Positions 11,251 to 22,449 of a DNA stretch of 64,000 nt are shown piece by piece. A program made the position numbers and the translations under genes. How positions within the stretch are numbered: position 1 is the stretch's first letter; the number at the start of each line of letters is the position of its first letter. The DNA is taken from positions 690,819,702 through 690,883,701 of the forward strand of contig OX422208.1 in NCBI GenBank assembly GCA_949130495.1, written 5' to 3'. The stretch comes from Sambucus nigra. Its lineage: Eukaryota; Streptophyta; Magnoliopsida; Dipsacales; Adoxaceae. The notes under the pieces are model-generated. The model was not told where the DNA came from. It made no database searches and saw nothing but the letters and a program-made list of their open reading frames with translations.

Positions 11251-11916
11251 CTATATGTTGAGGCGTGCGTAGAAGAGATCGATGCCATTTGGTTATTGGA
11301 CCCCATTTATGGGGTTGAGTGAGCTGATACAGAGCGATCATAACACCCCCGATGCGCATGGGGTGAATTCCTGTGTATAGTAGTTGTGCGTAGGTAGACT
11401 AGTTTGAGTCCGTAGGTAGGTACGAGAGGTTAGGGTAAGGATTAATCACACCAACACGCACTTTGTGAGGGAGTCGAGGAAGTTCAAGTGTGATAATAAG
11501 TAAGAGAGTGTTCGAAAATTAGAGGATGAAAAATTTCATTTTCAACACTCTGAGTGGAGAAAGTTCTGTTCCGAGGTGAACCGAACCGAATCTCCTGTAC
11601 AGGATCGTTTCGGTTGTGATAAATCGAAAAACAAAAATCCCCAACCCGAATCGGTTCTCCCCTGTACCGGATCAATTTGGATTCTACAGTGTTTGCCTCT
11701 TCCCGAGATACCTCCCCCTTTCCCCAATCCCTTCATTTCCCTCCTTTCACACCTTTCTTTCCCTCAAAACATCCTTCCCTTCTTTCCTTCTGAATTCTTC
11801 CCCCCAAACCCAACCCCCCACCTATAAATTCTACCTCTACCCTACCATTCCTCCACACCTCCATCACATATTCCCTCTCTTAACATTTCTCTCCCATTTC
11901 AACCCCATAATTTCCC
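11251..11916 (+). promoter_or_regulatory. Spacer between integrase and third ORF with LTR-like CGAACCGA motifs
   Basis: No coding similarity. A stretch at about 11574-11680 contains GAACCGAACCGAAT, ACAGGATCG followed by TTTCGGTT, and CCCGAATCGGTTC. This resembles the LTR block at 15045-15080, which has AACAGGATCGGTTCGGC and neighbouring CGAACCGA motifs. A long pyrimidine-rich tract (11690-11900) then leads to the ATG at 11917. It could be a secondary promoter or splice-acceptor region for the third ORF, but that is inference. Confidence 0.35.
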
Positions 11917-13083
11917 ATGGCAAATCAAGGTCTGCCTCCAAAATACGCATCTACCGAGGTCCTTCCTAATGGTAACGAGGAATACCTCTCTCACATGGAG
12001 TGCCTTTGGTGTGAGAATTTTTTCAGCATATCCAAAAAGCTTCACATCGAGCGTGTCGTTAAATGGAACGAGATTCCCCGCTCGGTAACCACTCTTTTCA
12101 GTCGGCGGGAGTGGTCATAATATCTCGAAGAACCCCACAATGTGCTGTGGGTGGACGATGTCTGATCTTTTTATGTCTCACTCGTCCTCACGTGCGAGTT
12201 TGAAGTCCAAGATTTTGTGGATGGATGCCCCATCCCTTTCTCATTGGATATTCTATCCAGAAAACTTTTCTCCATGGGCATTCCGAACCCGGACGACCAT
12301 GACTACCCCCTCAATACCCCCACCATCCCGAAATAGACATGCATCAACCGTCTCGCACCCAACGAGATTTGGGAAAGGGACACCTTCCCAGTGGGATGCC
12401 TTAATGATAAGGCGCGAATGACATTTCATATCGTTTGAGACAACTTGCTTCAAACCTCTATTGACTCGGCGATTCGTCCTCCCCAAGCCACCCTCGTCTA
12501 CCACTTTTATGATCCCAACTTCATTATCAATATTACCCGCGTGTTCTACACCAATATTTTTTATGCGGCCATGGAGAAAAAAGGTGCGGTGACCCTCCCA
12601 TATGCAAGTCTCATCACCTCACTTATTTCCGATGATGGTATCCAGCCTCCTCAGTCCTCTACCCACCTCCCAGAGCCCATTGGGCAAGCATCATGTAATA
12701 GGAGCGCCAGGTAAAAGGCGGCCCTTCGGGCAACACGGGATGTGGTCGATGTTAATGAGGACGAAGATGATGATATCAATGTTGAAGAGGATGAGGTTGA
12801 GGATGTGGTGATGGGCGGGGCAGAGAATGACTAGTATGACGACTCAGATTTTGATCCACTAGGTACAGAATTTGATAGGCGCCTTTCAACGGTGGAAGCC
12901 CAATTTGACGGATTCCTCACACAATATCAATAGGATTAAGAGGCTTACAGGCAGTATATGAGAATGATTCATCGTCTCCAAACTCACTTGTACGAACTCA
13001 ACTTCAGTAGACCCCCTCCAAGTTTCTTCTATGACCCGTATGACCCCAGCGCGCCCGGAAGCTCCAATCCCCCGCCCCAGTGA
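11917..13083 (+). pseudogene. Third ORF of the Athila element, putative plant transposon protein domain
   Basis: The ORF lies after integrase, the position of the env-like ORF in Athila elements. It opens with an ATG at 11917 preceded by a pyrimidine tract. The broken translation shows HIERVVKWNEIPRSV, a VSLVLTCEFEVQDF-like block, RMTFHIV followed by NLLQTS, and an acidic run near 12750-12830. It ends in a proline-rich tail near 13010-13080. The spacing of the first blocks fits the Transposase_32 / putative plant transposon protein family (family knowledge, from memory). Stops fall at 12118, about 12165, 12341, 12440 and later. I see no signal peptide or clear membrane segment, so an envelope function is not supported. 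Confidence 0.6.
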
Positions 13084-14610
13084 AGCCCATTTATGTTGTT
13101 GTTGTTTGTGTTAGTTGGTTGTGTAGTTGTTACTGTTTGTGTTAGTTATTTAATTTTTGTTTGTTTGAAAAAGATGATTGTGTACTTATCCCCTCTCCTT
13201 TGTAACACATGTTCTCCATTATATAACAGTCTGCATTCTCCATATTTTTTCATTTTATTTATTCGCACTTTTAATTCGCTTCGACTTAGATTTTAGTCAT
13301 TTTTTCTTGAGGGCAATGAAAAAGTCTAAGTTAGGGCAGTTTACAAGTGTGTCTTTCTAAAAATTCACAAATGCCCAGAAATTTCAAAAATAAAAATAAA
13401 AATCGAAAAATTTTGAAAAACCCAAAAATATTTTTCTTCAAAATAAATAAAAATTGGAAGTCAAAATCTTCAAAAATATCATTAAAATTTGGTTTAAAGT
13501 CTCAAATTGTAAAAACATAATACACAAAGCCGAAATTGACCAAAGATGGAAATTGAGCAAACATAGATGACTTAACGAATAAATGTGGATATTAACAAAC
13601 CCAGTGAGAATCAAGCCTTTCATTATTGCGAGTTTATAAATCAATCCGAGTTAAATTGTTAACTCAAAGTTCATTTTAGCGTTTATAATAAGTCGTTGAA
13701 TATCTCAATACTTTCACTTTGATCGGTTATGGAAAATGTGTGTGATATTGCCTTGAAAAACGTGTCAAATAGATCTCTAAACTAAATCAATATGAAGACG
13801 CATATGGTAACACAATTAGTATTCCGTACAATGAAGTAGGTCCTCATTTGTCACCCAAAAATATTGGCCAGAAAAAGTAGCGAAAAATTATCCCGTTTGT
13901 AAACCAAAATTGAGCCGAATAAATTTTTCCTTTCGTTTGACAACCCACAAAACCCCAATTGGCCCGGAATTTTGAAAGTTAATAATCCCAGAAATTAAGT
14001 CCGGAAAGTGCATTAATAGGGGCAAGAAAAGAATAGAATGCTCAACAAAAATAGCAAGTAAAAAAAAAAGTGAGCAAAAGCCTGGAAAAGCAAAAATGGA
14101 CATCATAAGAAAATTTTTGAATTCCAGATTTCCTTACCATTCCCATTTTACCCAATATACCTTTAACCCAAAAAAGTCCTAACCGAGCCCAAAATTGCAA
14201 AATTGGTTATCGCGTGGAGAGTTAAAACACAAAAAGATAATAAAAGAGACTAAAGGTGTGAATTAGAGGCGATGTTCCCGTTTTCTTATAACCGTAATCC
14301 GATGATGAGTTCCATTTACCATAAAATTATGTCTTTCGATTTGTGTGCATGAACTTGGTTCTAATGCATTTACTCTTATAAATCACGCATACCGAGAGAA
14401 AATACCCACATTTTCGAGATATTCTCTTGTGATAGCATCCTGTGAGATTTTGAAATCAAAACAACTCATCCTACTAGGGTAACCGAGGGGTTTAAAGGCT
14501 AGTTGCATATGCTAAATGCAATCGTTTTCCCGCGAAAGTGGTATTCTATACCATTTTAGAGGTTGATCATGTTTTGATTCTTTTACATTGCTTTGGACAA
14601 TCAAAGTTCT
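13084..14610 (+). other. 3' untranslated region of the Athila element
   Basis: About 1.5 kb between the third ORF and the purine tract, AT-rich with no domain in either strand. The short frames here lack family similarity. Non-coding 3' regions of this size are usual in Athila elements. Confidence 0.6.
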
Positions 14611-14624
14611 AACTTAAGGGGGTT
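14611..14624 (+). promoter_or_regulatory. Polypurine tract of the Athila element
   Basis: The purine stretch AACTTAAGGGGG followed by TT ends directly at the TGATTAGG start of the 3' LTR. It is the expected primer site for plus-strand synthesis. Confidence 0.75.
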
Positions 14625-16172
14625 TGATTAGGCATAAATTCTTCCCATTTATCCCCTTAATTTAGAGGCTTTTCTCGCCCCGCAAAGAGTAATTCAGGTG
14701 GATTTATCTCATATCATTGCTATTGGCATTTTCTAATAAGTACGCCAAGTTTCGTGTATCTCCCATATATTTTGCAGGTATTCAGTACACACAAAGAAGG
14801 AGAAAAATGGAAGGAAGAATCGGCATCCTAATCCGAGTTCCAGATCAAAAATTACAAGTCTTCAAAACTACAAGGAAGGAAAAGTTTCCTGAAGATATCA
14901 AACCGAACCGAAAGGGAAAAAAAAACAAACCGATCCTATCCTGGGAAAACTTCCTGTAAAGCACAAAATGATGGAACCGAACCGAAGAGGAAATAAACGA
15001 ACCGAATCGGTGCAGACAAAAATCTCTATCACAGGCAAACCGAACTGAATAACCTTAACAGGATCGGTTCGGCTATCGAATATTTGGATTTATCCACTTG
15101 TAAAATAAGAGTCTTGTATGGTTGAAACTCTTAGAAATTCGTAAAGTACAAATTTAAAACCCCCCAGACATTAGGAGGCTTCGAATCCATTTAGAGAAGC
15201 CTTGTAATTAGCTTAGAAGAGAAAACAACAAGAACCCTAGTTTTTATATCTTTGATTCCAGTTCTACAATTCAAGTAATTTTATTCCAATTCTTGCTTTC
15301 ATTATTGCATTAATTAATTCTTTAGTTAATAATTTCATTCTTCTTCACCTTAAATTTGTTAGTAAAAATGTTTTATTTCATTCAAAACATGTTTTCTTCT
15401 AGTTTTAATATGTCCGGCTAAGTTTTCAAGGGTCGGGGAGCTTCAACCCCACCCGATGTAATTCATGATAGTGGAAATAGAAGGTGGAATTAAAATCTTA
15501 GGTGAATTGTATCATGTAACTGGTACGGCCGTTGTGGACTTTTGATTTCATTTGCCCTAGGTAACCGGGATACTTAGGAAAGCGACGCGAGTATTGGTTA
15601 ATACGATACTCTTTTAATTCATCCTTTTCTTACATACTGTGCGGGCTATGATACCTCATATATGTAATACTTAGGACCATTAAAGATCGAGTTTGAATTC
15701 ATCCTTTGCTTACATACTGTGCAGGCTACGATCCCTCGTATATGTAATACTTAGGAGCATTAAAAATCGGGTTCATTTAAGGGTTTAATTCTGAATCTAA
15801 TATCCTACGAATTGAATCACTAGGGTGTGGGGGACTGTAAACTGACCTATCATTCTCATTTCATAGTTAGAGTTTTAGTCAAATCGTCATTAGTCCTTTA
15901 GTTAATTAGAGTAATTATATTTCATTTATTCATAATTTCATTAGTACTCGTTTTCATATTTGCATCTAGTTGTAGTATTTCCCAATCCAAATCACCTTTT
16001 CCTTCGTTTTAGAGTCAAAGTTAGGTTAGCTTCGTCTTTCCAACATCGTTAAGAAACTATTCATCCTCTTTTCCTGAGGATCGATACCCGACTTATCGAA
16101 TTATTACTTAAGCGACAGGCTTGCACTTGAGCCTAAATAGCATGCACACTAGACACATTTGTGGTCGCGTCA
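14625..16172 (+). repeat. 3' LTR of the Athila element (1548 bp)
   Basis: It begins TGATTAGGC directly after the purine tract and ends CGCGTCA before AACAC. It has the same length as the 5' LTR. It would supply polyadenylation for the element RNA. Its last 300 bp and the flank beyond it appear to be the donor of the copied tract at 5197-6145, because only this copy is contiguous with the rest of the PMD-like gene. Confidence 0.9.
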
Positions 16173-17582
16173 AACACCATCAATGCCGAGGAGTAGTCGT
16201 GAAATGGTCTGAATAATAGTCCTGCCCTTAGCCCACTACTATTGGAACATAATATAGAAATGTGAAAAATCCAAAAGTTGTTGAAAATATAGAAAAAAAG
16301 ATACATGTCACCACCTTAGTCATCTAAATTAAAAGATTGCATATTTATCCTTTAGTATACGAATAAAATCCTTGCCTGCGTTTGGCCAACGTCCGTATCC
16401 TCTAACGAGTCCAATTATCCTCCTCATTCGCTCTAAAAAAATCCGCGTGGATTCCAAAAACCTGAAGATTCCAAAACTAAGAAAAAAGAAACATATAAAA
16501 GATATATTAGTAGCATAACCAAAAAGGAACAAATAAAAGAAAATGTAATAAATACAATGTAACTCCCAGACCACGAGACTCTTAGTCACCCATCCAGGCA
16601 AAACACTCATACTATTAAGGAGTAAACCAAAAGTAGATCTTCCCCAGTCATTCTTTTGAATTAAACTAATGTACCTAAGGGGAAAAGTACGCCTTCATGA
16701 ACAACCTTGTGATGGGAAGAATAAATGGTATGGCCCATCATGAAGAGAATGAAAACTCTAGTGAACTAGAGAATCCATGTTGCATCATCTCGAAAATGAA
16801 TCCACCGACCCCGTATATGAGTCTTATGATACCTAAGAGACAAAGTCACTATAGATTGAGTAATGGCAATAAAGACGAGAGCAGATCGAATAGCACCCCT
16901 CGATAAACTGACATGGCGAGGGATTGTCATTCGGTATATGATAGACGATAAAATAGTCAACACGTTCAAGTTTAGGGGGTTAGTGTCATCTTATCCATCG
17001 ATAGGTAAAAAGTAAATGTCATATCCCACCACTCTCCACAAGCATTGGAATCATGGTTGTGGATCAAATTGCCACCAGGGATTCTATAAAGAGGCTGAAG
17101 CCTAAACCATGGATGGTATCCCGAACGATCCTGAGGAAATACTCCTCCGTGCATAGGGATAACACTAATTTAGGGTAACCCTTAAGCTGAAGGCGTGAAA
17201 TGTGACCCTCATAAGGGTGTTGTGAAGAAAATGCATATAAAAATAAATGTTAGGATAAATAAGCGGTATAGGGAAATAAATATACTTGTCCAAATAAAAC
17301 CATATTGGAAATAAAAGAAGGAATAGTGAATGTTGAAAACTAAGGCACATACATGACCACTACATACAATAATGGAGATATGACTATCAAGCTCACCAAA
17401 AAGAACTACTCGATTGCCAGTCTGAGGAATGTCGTGATGCATTCCCCTATCCCTAGCCACTGGCACCATCGATAACTCAACATATGGTCAATCTTAGGGA
17501 TCCTTGCCTTAAGGTGAGGCATAACTCTAGGGAGATCATCGAAAAAGATCATGAAAAGCTCACCATCTTCCCTACGAGCCAT
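16173..17582 (-). pseudogene. 5' part of a PMD-like (plant mobile domain) gene
   Basis: Read on the minus strand, a short frame opens with ATG at 17582 (MARREDGELFMIFFDDLP, 59 codons). Downstream, with frame changes, come a YHPWFRLQPLYRIPG segment and WWDMTFTFYLSMDKMTLTP (about 17050-16975). The latter resembles the RWW.TT.TFH..GEMTLTP block of the plant mobile domain family PF10536. A likely splice acceptor (CCCCTTAG, near 16680) precedes YISLIQKNDWGRSTFGLLL, which resembles the YxWG block. VTKSLVVWEL follows near 16565. The gene is cut by the Athila element after 16173 and continues at 3949. Frameshifts mean it is dead. Confidence 0.55.
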
Positions 17583-18396
17583 TATTAAAAAAGGTAAGGA
17601 ACTAAACTGAATGAAAGAGAGAATTTTGAACTAGAGATAATTTCAAACTATAGAGGACTTATAGAGAGAATACAAGGGATGTGAATGAACCAAATGACAA
17701 AAATACATTTTTATATAGTTTGAGTGCCATGATCGATTAGTCAAGCATTCGTTTTCCCGATTGGTAATACATAGATTTGATTGTCGGGTCATGAATACAC
17801 ATGAGAGATTAGTCCTCCTACCACTTTCCAGCAAAATACTATTGAATTGAGTCAAATTGTCCATTTTTAACACAACGTGCCTTCAAAAAAAAATTTCCCT
17901 CTCTCTCTCTCTTTTCGAACCAGTGTGTCTTCAAAAATTTTTAGGGTCCTTCTTCCAATATCGAGCCATCATTCTTCCCTAGGTAACCTGGAACACTTTG
18001 TCTTTTGATTGCTCGGTCTTTATTTTGAATTTCATTTGTATTGTATTTTTTCGATGCATTTTTGAATTTTTTGGCGACCTATTGTCGTGTCTTTAGGGAT
18101 TTCTAGTGGCTTGGTAGTCATTTTAGGTTTGTAGAGGGTTCACTCGGGTAATTTTTAGGATAAAGTTTACTTTTTCATGACTGATTAGATTTTCAGGTGG
18201 CATTCCGATCATATTCTCCGGTGGGGCTTAACCACTGTTCTTGGAAAAAATCTTGCAAAAATAACTTAGTTCCCCCTTTTTATCCTTAAGTCAAACTAGG
18301 TCAAACCTTATTCCTATTGAATGTATAGAAAACTTTACAAATTAGGACAACAATACCCGCACTTAAGAGAGATGATACTTAGGGAAATTTGAAAGG
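17583..18396. other. Spacer with a short (CT)n tract
   Basis: It lies between the start of the minus-strand PMD-like gene and a plus-strand transposon ORF, so it could hold both promoters. A CT-rich run is at about 17897-17914. I see no protein similarity and no clear LTR ends. Confidence 0.4.
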
Positions 18397-20330
18397 TTGA
18401 GGAAACACAAATTCAAGACTAGTGTTATTGTCATCAGTAGTGACACTATGTCTGATTCCTCTTCAAATGGGTCACAAGCTGAGTCCTCATCCCAGGGTTA
18501 CAAGCATTCTTCTTCCAAGGGATTTAAAAAGGTAGATTCCTTTTACAAGGCTATACAGGTCTCCTCATCGCATCTTGAAGACTTTAGTTTTATTGAATCC
18601 AGTAACTGTGTCAAATCCACTGAGGCCCCGAACAGAGATTAGACAAGAGTAGAGGTTTCTTATCCTCCGCCACCAATGTTTATCCCTTTTGTCTGCTATT
18701 CTTGCCATTGAATTTTCCATAAGGTATACTAATGGATACCCAGTTGTTGAGATTGAAGATGATTTCGACGATGAGGATTAGGATCCACTTGACACTTCTT
18801 ACGCTGAAACCATTCAACGTACCATTAAGGAGACATACCTTTTGATGTGGAGGCATATGTACGCGATCAAGTCTTTCATTGATGTGAGCATCCCGACCAA
18901 CGATGAGAGATCCTTTAACAGACAAAAAGGTGAATTGGTTTTGTATGAGCCGATGGTCAATGTTATCTTTAGGATACCAGTCCACCTTAACATTAGAACC
19001 ATCCTTGTTATCCAGGGGATTGATTCGGCTCAACTTTCCCCAAATTCCTGGAGGATCATCATAAATCTAATCTAGTATAGTCATTGATCTATCATAATGA
19101 CTTTCTAGTTAGTATTTTTCGAGCATGCTGTAATACATGCACCATAAAAGCTCAGCCAGGCTACTTCCACCTCGTATCCAGAAAGTCTGATAAGAAGATC
19201 TCAATAGTCAATCATACTTCAAACCACCACTAGAAGCCCCGATACTTCTTTGTGTGGGGCATATGGAAATTTTATACCAACACTCCCTATAGTACCTCCG
19301 AGCCGAGAGTTCCCCAAAGGTGGGAAAATGCTTTGATGTAGGCCAAACTCGACCCTGACCTAAGCATTGACTATCGAGATAAGATCAATCATATTCTATT
19401 TTAGGGTAAAAAGGGCAGCATGGTAAAATTTGAGCAGTTGATGATCCCCACCTTTTTAGAGAAGACAGGTATAGGGGTTGACCCTTTAGCCGAGATTTAT
19501 AATAAGTCAAAACATTTTTACAAATATAGACTCGTGACTTATTTTTCACATATTAATATTCATCAATCTTTTTCTCATAGGGAGTCCGATCTAAACACCA
19601 TAATAGATCTGGAAAATTCTAGCCTTCGGTCTAGTAAACATGTTAAACAAGTTGGGCAAGAAGCCCACTACCCCGGCCTAGACTAAAAAATCAACCACTG
19701 GAGGTCCCAAAAATTTTTAGGGTAGTAAGAAAAGGAAAGATCCGATTAAAGATATTTATACCATGCCTCCTCAGACTAATAAGACTTTGTCAACTCTAAC
19801 TCTTTCATTGGTGATAAGAAGAGAGACATGGAAATTTTTATCCCCCTGCTGGCCAATTCGGATAGGAGGTTCTTGGAAGCCATGGACTTTAATGTTTTGG
19901 GAAACTTCAGCCTGCACAATGCTACTTAGGTAATCACGTCTGAATTTCATTACTTTTTTTTTAATTTTTTTCAAGTGATATCTCATCTCTTACTAACTTC
20001 TATTTTTTGTGCCTTGTGATATCTGCTTACCTTCTACTAATGGACTCGCTGGGTTCAAGAAAAACTTATAGTACTTGAACAAGCTACTGAGGCCATGAAC
20101 TCTAAGTAGTCACTAAGAAAAGAGATGATTAAAAAGGATTAAAGTCACCACAAGTCCATTGTGGACCTAGAAAAGAGGCCATTTAAGGAGAGACCATGGC
20201 GTTGAGATCATGGACTTGCAAACTAAGCATCATGCCTAGATTAAGGAGTCCGAGAAGAAATTGATTAAGACCGTTAAGGCTGCAGGTGAGTTGTACAACT
20301 ATGGTTTTCAATACCTGAAGAGGGGGCCAT
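18397..20330 (+). pseudogene. Transposase_28-type (putative gypsy-type transposon) ORF remnant
   Basis: A serine-rich N-terminal frame (18397-18642) is followed by a domain that matches the layout of PF04195 from memory. It shows IPTNDERSFNRQKGELVLYE (near 18890-18950), IPVHLNIRTILVIQGIDSAQLSPNSWRI (18975-19060), then FHLVSRKSDKK, YFFVWGIWKFY and PRVPQRWENAL in shifted frames up to about 19340. A charged, coiled-coil-like tail follows at 19690-20320. Such ORFs accompany Tat-lineage elements and are often mis-called transposases; their function is unknown. Many stops and shifts are present. The gene runs towards the minus-strand Tat array. Confidence 0.6.
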
Positions 20331-20398
20331 GATAGTCTGTTGGTGGGCCATGATAGTCTGTTGGTGAACATTGTTGGACCATGATAGTCTATTGAGTG
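20324..20398 (+). repeat. Three short tandem repeats of GGCCATGATAGTCTGTTGGT
   Basis: Two near-perfect 21-bp copies (20324-20366) are followed by a diverged third (GGACCATGATAGTCTATTGA, 20376-20395). They fall at the end of the coiled-coil tail of the plus-strand ORF, next to the junction with the minus-strand Tat array. Confidence 0.7.
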
Positions 20399-20519
20399 GG
20401 TAATAACTAATTCACCATAAAAATTATGTTACTTAATTACGATAAGAATGATATTGATGCGCTAAAATTACTAGAACAAAGAGATTGCACTTTCACTATT
20501 AAAACTAAAAATAATATCT

Positions 20520-21515
20520 TTTGATATAGTTGGAGTTCCAAGGGTTAGAAATGGGTTCACCCTTTAGGTTTTCCAATATATAACTGCTCGGTAAGACTTC
20601 TTTTTATTACCCTATACGATCCATGTTAATTAGGATGGAGCTTGTTCAGATTCTGCCAAACCTTCTTCAATACTAGGTAACATATGACTATCGATCGAGC
20701 TTTCACCCAGTTATTATAGAATTGGGCAACTGTCTATTAATAAGTTGATTATCAAACTTTTTCATCCTATCATCCATATTCAATCAAATCCTGGTCAAGC
20801 CTTCTCACTTCAGCAGTGGCCTATAAATCATAGGTCTGGACTCTCTAATTGGGGACCCCAATCTCTGTAAGGATGACTACCTTAGACCCATATGCAAACA
20901 TGAACAACATTTTACTCGTCGGCATCCTCTTAGCCATCTTGTAAGCCCATAGGACCCCATGTAGTTCTTTTGTCCATAAATCTTTATCATCCACCAACTT
21001 TTTATTGATTCCATAAAGTATCATCTGATTAGTGACCTTAGTCTGTTGTTTGCTTGGGGTTGTCCTGGTGTCGAGAAAAATTTCTTGATGCCTACCCTCT
21101 TACAGTAGGTCTCCAATGAACGGTTCTTGAATTGTTTACTATTATCTGATATCAAAGCATGTAGCAAGACATATCGGTAGATTATATTTCTCCAGATGCA
21201 CTTGAATGTTTTAACTCCAGTTATGAAAATCAAAGATTTAGCTTCTACCCATTTAGAAAAATAATCGTTTGCTATGATGAAATACTTGTAGTAGTGTGTT
21301 TCCTTGGGAAGAAGACACACTAGGTCAATCCCACACACTATAAAAACCCATGGCACAATGATGGATGATAGTGGTTGATGAGTCTAGTAAGGAATACTTG
21401 CGAATCTCTGGCATTTGTCACACTTTTTTACATACTCGGTTACATCTTTGCCGAGTGTCGACCACTAATAACCTTAGGTAACAATCATTTTAGTAAGAGA
21501 ACGACCACCAATATG
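20520..21515 (-). pseudogene. Unit 1 integrase, the only copy with core and C-terminus
   Basis: On the minus strand a frame at 21356-21021 contains the integrase core of a Tat-lineage element: GIDLVCLLPKE, NDYFSKWVEAKSL, ISDNSKQFKN and GIKKFFSTPGQPQANN. Next to it, in a shifted frame, is TKVTNQMILYG, where Lys stands at the place normally held by the catalytic Glu. The C-terminal part continues to about 20545 (LWAYK, IGVPN, ARSIVICYLVLKK and a HGSYRVIK block). The zinc-binding start is eroded around 21380-21510. Units 2 and 3 end just inside the core start. Confidence 0.75.
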
Positions 21516-21699
21516 ACATGTGCATGAACCATCGTGGACGTCTCGTAGGACATAATCCACCTCCGTGGAGTGAACACATCAGAGTAGTGGTAGAAGAAAC
21601 CATCTCTTATACAGTATTATCACCAATGACGTTGAACTTCGCTCCTCAATATTTGAGTTTCTTTCTCTCGTCCTTGGAATCTAGGAGCTCACCATCCCG

Positions 21700-22440
21700 A
21701 ATGTACATGATCATCATATCCATTCATGATTCCCACATATTTAAATTCAAGAAAAATGGAAGGCCATTGTCGTCCTCTTCGATGCTCGGCCTATGTAGAA
21801 TCTTAATAGTAATAATTCTTTGGATCTCAGTTCTTATGGCCGATACTAGTCTTGCTAAATCATCAGTTCTTCTATTTCTAAGCCGAGTAATTCTACTAAA
21901 ATTTACCTCTTTAATGTTACGCATTATTTTATTGGCCCTTGCTAAGTACTTGGCCAGTTTCTCATCATTGGTCTCATAAATGCCCAATATTAGGTTTGCT
22001 ATAAATTTTGAGTTACTATGGACAATCACCTGGCTGACCTTTAATGACCTAGTGAGGAAGAGGCCTACCAGCACGACCTCATACTCTGATTCATTATTAG
22101 ATGCTTTGAAACTTATCCTCAAAGAAAACTCTATGTTAGTTCCATCCGAGTCTAAGTATATCAACCCAACACCACATCCATTTTCCCAGGAAGAGCCGTT
22201 GACAAATAAGCTCCAGATCAAACCCTTATCTAAGAAAGGACTCTCAGATATTACTCCCTCTTTGTACATGAAATCTTCTTCAGTGACATTAACTTTTCCA
22301 ATGTCGGTATGGACTACATCTACAGTAACCTCTTTTTGTATGACCTCCAGTACTTCTATTTCATCAACTTCTTTCTCATCATCGGGATATGTAAAATTAG
22401 CCACAAAGTTTGTCAAAGCATGCCCATTAATAACATTCCT
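21700..22440 (-). pseudogene. Unit 1 RNase H domain
   Basis: A 230-codon minus-strand frame (22416-21724) covers the RNase H domain of RVT_3 type found in Tat-lineage pol. Blocks seen are LFVNGSSWENG, FKASNNESEYEVVL, VIVHSNSKF and RRTDDLARL. Two positions that are aspartate in active enzymes (FVDGSS and SDSK) are Asn here; the Glu and the final Asp remain. The same two changes are seen in the other units. An acidic linker with YPDDEKEVDEIEV precedes the domain. Confidence 0.82.
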
Positions 22441-22449
22441 TGGATAGTA

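Larger units (their letters stand above)
3950..16172 (+). mobile_element. Athila-type Ty3/gypsy retrotransposon, 12.2 kb, non-functional
   Basis: Direct LTRs of 1548 bp bound a gag-protease-RT-RNase H-integrase order followed by a third ORF in the env-like position and a purine tract before the 3' LTR. That order, the DLGA-type protease motif and the downstream ORF are typical of the Athila lineage (established knowledge). All ORFs carry stops or frameshifts. The primer-binding site and the start of gag are gone because a copy of external flanking DNA occupies 5498-6145. The element is inserted in a minus-strand PMD-like gene with an AACAC target duplication. About 9% LTR divergence outside the converted tract points to an old insertion. 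Confidence 0.88.

Noticed and set aside
21518..22447. Plus-strand open frames over the RNase H and RT regions (also 27037-27429, 32570-33430)
   Set aside because: They are antisense shadows of the minus-strand pol domains, rich in Ser/Leu/Thr and without family similarity.
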